The notes under the pieces are model-generated. The model saw only the letters and a program-made list of their open reading frames with translations. It did not search any database and was not told where the DNA came from. 64,000 nt of DNA. It comes from Duganella sp. BJB476. Lineage in GTDB: Bacteria; Pseudomonadota; Gammaproteobacteria; Burkholderiales; Burkholderiaceae_D. Shown one piece after another: positions 60,501-64,000 of the stretch. The stretch is from contig NZ_QVIO01000011.1 in NCBI RefSeq assembly GCF_003416895.1, positions 24,824-88,823 of the forward strand, in the 5' to 3' direction. Numbering within the stretch: the stretch's first letter is position 1; the number at the start of each line of letters is the position of its first letter. A program made the position numbers and the translations under genes.

Positions 60501-63500
60501 ACGATGGATCAGCTGCAAAACCTGACCACCGCGCAGATCGACGCGCTGACCTCGGCGCAGGCCTCCTCGCTGACCACCGACCAGATCGCCGGCCTGACGA
60601 CGCTGCAGGTGGACAACATCGCCACGCGCCAGCTGAACGCCTTCACCAGCAACCAGATCGCCGCCCTCAGCACCGACGACTTCGTCACGCTGTCGAGCAC
60701 GCAGATCGCCGCGCTCAACGCCGCCCAGTTCGGCGCGATCACCACCGACCAGATGGTGGCGCTGAGCAGCATGCAGGTCGCCGCGCTGAGCACCGCGCAA
60801 GTGGCCGCCTTCAGCAGCGACCAGCTGGACGCGCTGGAGACGTCCGATTTCGCCGCGCTGAAATCCACCCAGATCGGCGCCATCACCACCGCCAACATCG
60901 GCGCGCTGACCACCGACCTGATCGTCTCGCTGGCGACGGCCCAGATCGTCGGCCTGAGCAGCGACCAGATCGTCGCCCTCAACAGCGACCAGGTCGCCGC
61001 GCTGCGCACCGCGCAAGTGGGCGCGCTGAGCACCGTGCAGATCGCCGCGCTCGGCACCGGCCAGATCGCCGCGCTCAGCACCATGGACTTCGTCGCGCTG
61101 CGCAGCAACCAGCTGGCCGCCTTCCGTTCCGACCAGTTCGCCGCGCTGACCAGCGACCAGCTGAACGCGCTGTCGAGCAGCGCCATCACCGGCCTGAGCA
61201 CGCAGATCCTGGCTTCGCTGACCAGCACCCAGTTCAGCCTGCTGAGCACCGGGCAAGTGGCGGCGCTGACCTCGGTCCAGCTGCCGTCGCTGGGCACGGC
61301 CCAACTGACCGCGCTCACCACCGACCAGTTCGCCGTGCTGAACACCGCCGCCCTCAAGAACCTGCAGGCGAGCCAGTTCGGCGCGCTGACCACCGACCAG
61401 ATCGTCGCGCTGACCACGGCGCAGACGCGCGCGCTGACCAGCGTGCAGCTGACCGCGCTCACCAGCGACCAGGTCGCCGCGCTGGAGACAGTGGACCTGG
61501 CCGCGCTGGCCACGGCCCAGCTGGTCACCTTGGGCAGCGACCAGCTGCTGGCGCTGACCACCGACCAGCTGCAAACGCTGGCCACCGCGCAGCTGACGGT
61601 GTTGACCACCGACCAGGTCAGCACCGGCCTGTCCACCAGCCAGATCGTCGCACTGACCACCGCGCAAGCGAGCTCGCTGGCCACGCGCCAGGTGGCCGCG
61701 CTGACCACCAGCCAGATCGCCGCGCTGGAAACGGAAGACCTGGCCACGTTCGCGACGCGCCAGATCGTCGCCCTGGGCAGCCAGCAAGTGGCCGCGCTGG
61801 GCAGCGACCAGCTGAACGCGCTGACCACCGCCGAACAGGCGGCGCTGACCACCAGCCAGCTGAGCAACGGCCTCGGCACGGCGCAGCTGGTCACGCTGGA
61901 CAGCGCCCACATCTCGGCGCTGACCACCGCGCAACTGGTCTACGGCCTGGGCAGCGACGGCATCGCCGCGCTCACCACCGACCAGCTGGGCGCGCTGCGC
62001 ACCGCGCAAACCTCGCTGCTGAGCACCAGCCAGGTGCAGGCGCTGACCACCGACCAGATCGTCGCGCTGGGCACCGCCCAGGCATCGACCCTGAGCACGC
62101 AGCAGATCGCCGCGCTGACCACCGACCAGTTGGTGGCGCTGGAGACGGTCGACGTCAACGCGCTGGCCACCCGCCAGATCGCCGCCCTGACCAGCGACCA
62201 GATCGGAGTGCTGTCGAGCGACCAGCTGAACGCGCTGAGCACGACGCAGCTGGCCGCGCTGACCACCCGCCAGCTGGCCAACGGCCTGCAGACCGCGCAG
62301 CTGGCGGCGCTCGACACCGACCACATCGCCGCGCTGGGCACGGCGCAACTGGCCTACGGCCTGAGCACCGACGCCATCCTGGCGCTGACCACCGACCAGG
62401 TCGGCGCGCTGAAGACCGCGCAGATCGCGGCGCTGACCACCGCCCAGGCCAGCAGCCTGAGCACCAACCAGATCGTCGCCCTGGCCACCGCCCAGATGAC
62501 CGGCCTGTCCACCGCGCAAATGCCGTGGCTGACCGTCGACCAGCTGGCCGCCATGGGTACCGCGCAGATCGCCGCCATCGACACCCAGGACATGGCGGCG
62601 CTGACCGCGGGCCAGTTCACCGGCCTGTCCACCAACCAGACCGTGGCGCTGACCACGGCCCAGGTGCGCGGCCTCAAGACCGCGCAGGTGGCCGCCATCG
62701 ACGTCGGCCAGATCACCGTCTTCAGCACCGACCAGATCGCCGCCCTGAGCACCGCGCAAGCGGCCGCGCTGAGCGTGACCGCGGTCGTCACGCTGTCGAC
62801 CCGGCAGATCGGCGCGCTGGTGACGGCCGACGTCGCCGCGCTGGGCACGCTGCAGATCTCCAGCCTGGACGTCACGCAACTGCCGGGCCTGAACACCTCC
62901 CAGGTGCAGGCGCTGACCAGCGTCCAGTTGGGCGCGATGACGGCCGACCAGATGTACGCGCTGAGCACCGGCCAGATCAGCGCGCTGCGCACGGCGCAGA
63001 TCGGCTACCTGAACACCACGCAGCTGGCCGCGCTGTCGGACGCCCAGATCCAGGCCTTCACGACCGACCAGGTCGCCGCGATCAAGCTCAGCCAGGTCAC
63101 CGCGCTGACCGTGGACCAGCTCGCCGTATTCAGCACCGACCAGCTGCGCGCGCTGACCACCTCGCAGATCCAGACCCTGACCACCACGCAGCTCAACGCG
63201 CTGACCGGTCCGCAGGCGGCCGCCTTCACCACGCAGCAGATGGCCGCGCTGAAGAACGCCCAGATCGCCGCGCTGACCATCGACCAGATCAACGCCTTCA
63301 CCACCGACCAGCTGGGCGCCTGGACCACCAGCCAGCTCGGCTCGCTGACGGCGACGCAGATCGGCTACCTGTCGACCACGCAGATCGCCGGCCTGACCAA
63401 CCCGCAAGTGGCCGGCCTGAAAACCAGCCAGCTGATCGTCTTCACGACCGACCAGATCGCCGCGTTCACGGCCGGCCAGGTGCCGTCGCTGACCACCGCC

Positions 63501-64000
63501 GGCCTGACCGCGCTGAGCGTGGCGCAAGCCAACGCCTTCACCGGCGGCCAGGTGGCGGCGATGACGGTCACGCAGACCATGGCGCTGAACGCCTCGTCGA
63601 CCAACTACGCCACGCCGCTGGTGCTGGACCTGGACGGCAACGGCGTGCGCACCCTGAGCATCGCCGCCGGCGTGCAGTTCGACATCCGCGGCGACGGCAA
63701 GGCCGTCCACACCGGCTGGGTCGACGCCCACGACGGCCTGCTGGCCCTGGACCGCAACGGCGACGGCGTCATCAACGACGGCAGCGAACTGTTCGGCAGC
63801 GCCACCACGCTGGCCGACGGCAGCAGGGCGGCCAACGGCTACGCCGCGCTGCAGGCGCTCGACAGCAACGGCGACGGCAAGATCGACGCCGCCGACGCCG
63901 CCTTCGGCGCGCTGCGGGTCTGGATCGACGGCAACTCCGACGGCGTCAGCCAGGCGGGCGAGCTGAAGACGCTGGAGCAGCTGGGCATCGCCAGCATCGC
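54501..64000 (+). CDS. Giant octapeptide-repeat protein with C-terminal Ca-binding loops (3' end outside window)
   Basis: Frame open from ATG at 54501 (taaggag Shine-Dalgarno upstream) to the window end: at least 3166 codons. No signal peptide. From about residue 8 to about 3030 it is a tandem array of some 375 octapeptides with consensus L-[ST]-T-x-Q-[IVL]-x-[AG]. It is rich in A, L, T, S and Q, with almost no aromatic residues and no cysteine noticed. After position 63603 it changes to VLDLDGNGVRTL, followed by DRNGDGVINDGSELFG, DSNGDGKIDAADAAFG and DGNSDGVSQAGELKTL, EF-hand-like Ca-binding loops often found in type I-secreted RTX-type proteins. Probably an exported surface fibre or adhesin (inference). 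Confidence 0.9.
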   Translation, partial: MPSIVPGLTTDQIASLQSLQIASMTTADIQLLTTLQMTAWNTEQLGYFGSNQLRALSTQNLQALNTQQLGYGITTQQILALSTGQLLSLTTNQLVNGLTTTQFAALATAQLTTLGSAQLALLGTGDIAALKTQSLASLGTQQLRGLRTDQIAALDSSQSAALKTSQIAALTSNQLASFDTEDVAALGTQQLVALGTSLLSALTTGQMAALNTAQAGSLATQQIAVLGSDQLAALGTSGFAALKTSQIAALTTKQFVALSTDQIVALTTAQTAALTTLQLAQMSSAQLAAMETQDFAALKSQQLNALNTSTTAVLSTDQIAALSTAQVAALKTSQVRGLSTDQIVALTTAQIGALTSAQLIVLTSDQIAAIETRDIAAMKSSQFAAMATAQVNALGTAQVQALTTAQASALTTQQMAALGTSWIAALETADLAALKTHQIAAIASNGIAALGTDQVAALTTLQIGALKSSQLAALDTDQIAVLSSNQVIGLGTQQVAALSTKQLAAMSTTNFAALRSQSLVAMGTSLIAALTTDQIVALTTAQAGALSSLQLAALSSAQLTAMQSQDLAALKTQQLAGLSTSNLHSLGTDQVAALTTAQLAALSTQQLNALDTDQIVSLTTAQAASLTTRQVAALGSNAIAALETRDVAALKSAQLAALGSNQIAALGTDQIVALGTAQFASLGTQQVAALGSDQVAAMETVDLLALRSQQASALSTAAVAALTTAQFAALSSIQLANFTTAQVAALTTDQIVALTTLQAGQLATREIAALSTNQLNALETADFAALKTAQIIALTSAQIAALSTDLIVALTTAQAGALTPVQLNALSSDQLAAMETQDFAALKTSQLLGLGTKSIATLTPGQVGALQTSQIAQLTSDQIQVLSSIQLGALTTLQVNALSTVQIGYLLTSQIAVLTTADWAALKSSQLNALTSKQIAAVTTDQIVALSTAQASNLNTQQLALLSTDQLVAMETLDLAALKSNQIAGLGTSAVAALTTAQWQALKTLQTAALTTRQIAAVTTDQIVALTTAQASNLSTQQVAALSTDQLLAIETDDLAALKTAQLAAIGTAQIRLLSTNQIVALGTAQYAGLSSRQLQALTSDQLDAMETRDLASLKTSQLIGLGSDQLNALTSDQVAALTTIQLNGLSTAQLATLSTTQIAAMATAQVASLATAQVALLGSDQLLALGTQTLSLLKTAQIAALKTAQIAALNSDQIAALSTAQVSNLTTQQIASFSSDQVNALESQDFAALKTAQFAALSTDVIASLSTAQAAALTTIQVSSLSTRQTAALGTAQVAVLSSADIVALKTAQLAALTTDQLDALRTDQFRLLTAAQMAALSSAQFKSLTTDQIVALNTLQAGSLATAQVRAMTAGQLAALETQDLAAFKTQQVAALSTDQLILLSTGQIAGLSVTQVSNLSTAQVASLTNGQMLALESQDLAALKTAQLQALNTDQLDALSTDQLQAMTVAQLSSLSTAQFQGLLTSQITSLTTAQVAALATGQVASLSAGQLAALTTDEVIALKTTQIASLKTAQVQLLSTDQVAALTSLQVSAMSTGQLSSLTTDQIAALSTADFAALTAAQLGALGMLNNLTTDQIQALTPVQVGGLTTAQIAALNTAQIVALTTRQIGSVSTAGVSILNSDQLRALELADLAAMNTAQIVALGTNQVTVLTTDQIMALTTAQAGGLATAQVAALSTDQVRVLTTADLLMLRSAQIAALTTDQIGALVIDQVQVLGGAQLNAMSSTQFQSLNSDQIIELTTQQYQSLGTAQIAMLTTQQLAALELEDLAALKTAQLAALGTAQVQSLTVDRIAALTTAQAQSLSSNQLQALTSDQVQALNTDDLLALKAAQIVALTSDQLNSLLVGQWQSLGSTQLNGLSTTQFHALSTDQIVQLSTQQVSQLATAQLAALSSDQLGALELEDLAALLTAQIASLATLQISQLGLAQIGALTTLQASSLGSNQLIALSTDQLQALGTDDLAALKTAQVQALTTNQLVSLTMDQLQNLTTAQIDALTSAQASSLTTDQIAGLTTLQVDNIATRQLNAFTSNQIAALSTDDFVTLSSTQIAALNAAQFGAITTDQMVALSSMQVAALSTAQVAAFSSDQLDALETSDFAALKSTQIGAITTANIGALTTDLIVSLATAQIVGLSSDQIVALNSDQVAALRTAQVGALSTVQIAALGTGQIAALSTMDFVALRSNQLAAFRSDQFAALTSDQLNALSSSAITGLSTQILASLTSTQFSLLSTGQVAALTSVQLPSLGTAQLTALTTDQFAVLNTAALKNLQASQFGALTTDQIVALTTAQTRALTSVQLTALTSDQVAALETVDLAALATAQLVTLGSDQLLALTTDQLQTLATAQLTVLTTDQVSTGLSTSQIVALTTAQASSLATRQVAALTTSQIAALETEDLATFATRQIVALGSQQVAALGSDQLNALTTAEQAALTTSQLSNGLGTAQLVTLDSAHISALTTAQLVYGLGSDGIAALTTDQLGALRTAQTSLLSTSQVQALTTDQIVALGTAQASTLSTQQIAALTTDQLVALETVDVNALATRQIAALTSDQIGVLSSDQLNALSTTQLAALTTRQLANGLQTAQLAALDTDHIAALGTAQLAYGLSTDAILALTTDQVGALKTAQIAALTTAQASSLSTNQIVALATAQMTGLSTAQMPWLTVDQLAAMGTAQIAAIDTQDMAALTAGQFTGLSTNQTVALTTAQVRGLKTAQVAAIDVGQITVFSTDQIAALSTAQAAALSVTAVVTLSTRQIGALVTADVAALGTLQISSLDVTQLPGLNTSQVQALTSVQLGAMTADQMYALSTGQISALRTAQIGYLNTTQLAALSDAQIQAFTTDQVAAIKLSQVTALTVDQLAVFSTDQLRALTTSQIQTLTTTQLNALTGPQAAAFTTQQMAALKNAQIAALTIDQINAFTTDQLGAWTTSQLGSLTATQIGYLSTTQIAGLTNPQVAGLKTSQLIVFTTDQIAAFTAGQVPSLTTAGLTALSVAQANAFTGGQVAAMTVTQTMALNASSTNYATPLVLDLDGNGVRTLSIAAGVQFDIRGDGKAVHTGWVDAHDGLLALDRNGDGVINDGSELFGSATTLADGSRAANGYAALQALDSNGDGKIDAADAAFGALRVWIDGNSDGVSQAGELKTLEQLGIASI
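54876..61500 (+). repeat. 24-bp octad array with 408-bp (17-octad) higher-order period
   Basis: Within the array a charged octad (type L-E-T-x-D-[FLIV]-A-A-L-K) replaces the usual Q by D. The D codon positions are 54876, 55044, 55212, 55380, 55620, 55788, 56028, 56196, 56436, 56604, 56844, 57012, 57252, 57420, 57660 and 57828. After 55380 the steps alternate 240 and 168 bp (10 and 7 octads). The alternation continues, with slips near 58236-58404 and 59220-59454, to 61494; later spacing drifts (243, 171, 267). Confidence 0.85.

Noticed and set aside
54501..63600. Tandem 24-bp repeats as a CRISPR or non-coding satellite
   Set aside because: No spacers; variation respects the reading frame and codon third positions, and the frame stays open for over 9 kb.
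55638..63731. Very long minus-strand ORFs (up to 1603 residues) opposite the octapeptide gene
   Set aside because: They arise because the repeated GC-rich codons leave stop-free antisense frames. Translations are low-complexity Gly/Arg/Gln or Ser/Val/Trp strings with no start context, while the plus frame has a Shine-Dalgarno and recognisable C-terminal domains.

Overview
The window is a GC-rich betaproteobacterial chromosome segment. It most resembles Oxalobacteraceae (Massilia/Duganella/Janthinobacterium type), judging from protein style, the bufferin and RAYT genes, and the very large octapeptide-repeat protein; this is judgement by eye, with no database search. It contains the replication-origin region: mnmE-yidC-yidD-rnpA-rpmH read leftward and dnaA-dnaN-gyrB read rightward. 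Between rpmH and dnaA are two perfect DnaA boxes and an 18-bp perfect palindrome.

Layout. (1) 1-7.7 kb: a leftward, translationally coupled group of divergent split glycine-decarboxylase-like subunits (GcvPA, GcvPB), an AcoX/NAD-kinase-like protein and a TonB-dependent receptor, with a divergent GcvA-like LysR regulator; then a GST. (2) 7.7-8.4 kb: a higBA toxin-antitoxin pair with a palindrome in its promoter. (3) 8.4-18.0 kb: the oriC core genes. (4) 18.1-21.4 kb: a lower-GC EcoRII/Dcm/Vsr-type restriction-modification-repair island. (5) 21.4-30.4 kb: part of a type VI secretion system (tssF, tssG, vgrG) followed by a lower-GC cargo cassette. The cassette holds a 3D-domain putative murein hydrolase, a tightly coupled secreted protein that is probably its immunity factor, and a PAAR tip; YflT-like stress proteins lie on both sides. 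(6) 30.5-36.1 kb: an SPFH/flotillin-like protein and a secreted seven-repeat PPC/DUF4214 protein. (7) 36.2-40.8 kb: a substrate-binding protein, a DUF2252 protein, a bufferin-type copper-chelating RiPP operon (bufA2-bufB-bufC), and ompW behind an FNR-like box. (8) 40.8-54.3 kb: ordinary accessory genes (two LysR/oxidoreductase pairs, two chemoreceptors, an M28 peptidase, folE, nudC) plus a RAYT mobile element flanked by 33-bp inverted repeats. (9) 54.5 kb to the window end: an uninterrupted reading frame of at least 3166 codons. It encodes about 375 tandem octapeptides and then Ca-binding loops, and runs off the window.

The best candidates for something undescribed are the giant octapeptide protein with its 17-octad (408-bp) higher-order period, the divergent GcvPA/PB-AcoX-TonB operon that lacks gcvH and gcvT, and the 3D-domain type VI effector/immunity pair. 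No tRNA, rRNA or CRISPR was seen. Several very long antisense ORFs exist over the repetitive genes and are composition artefacts.
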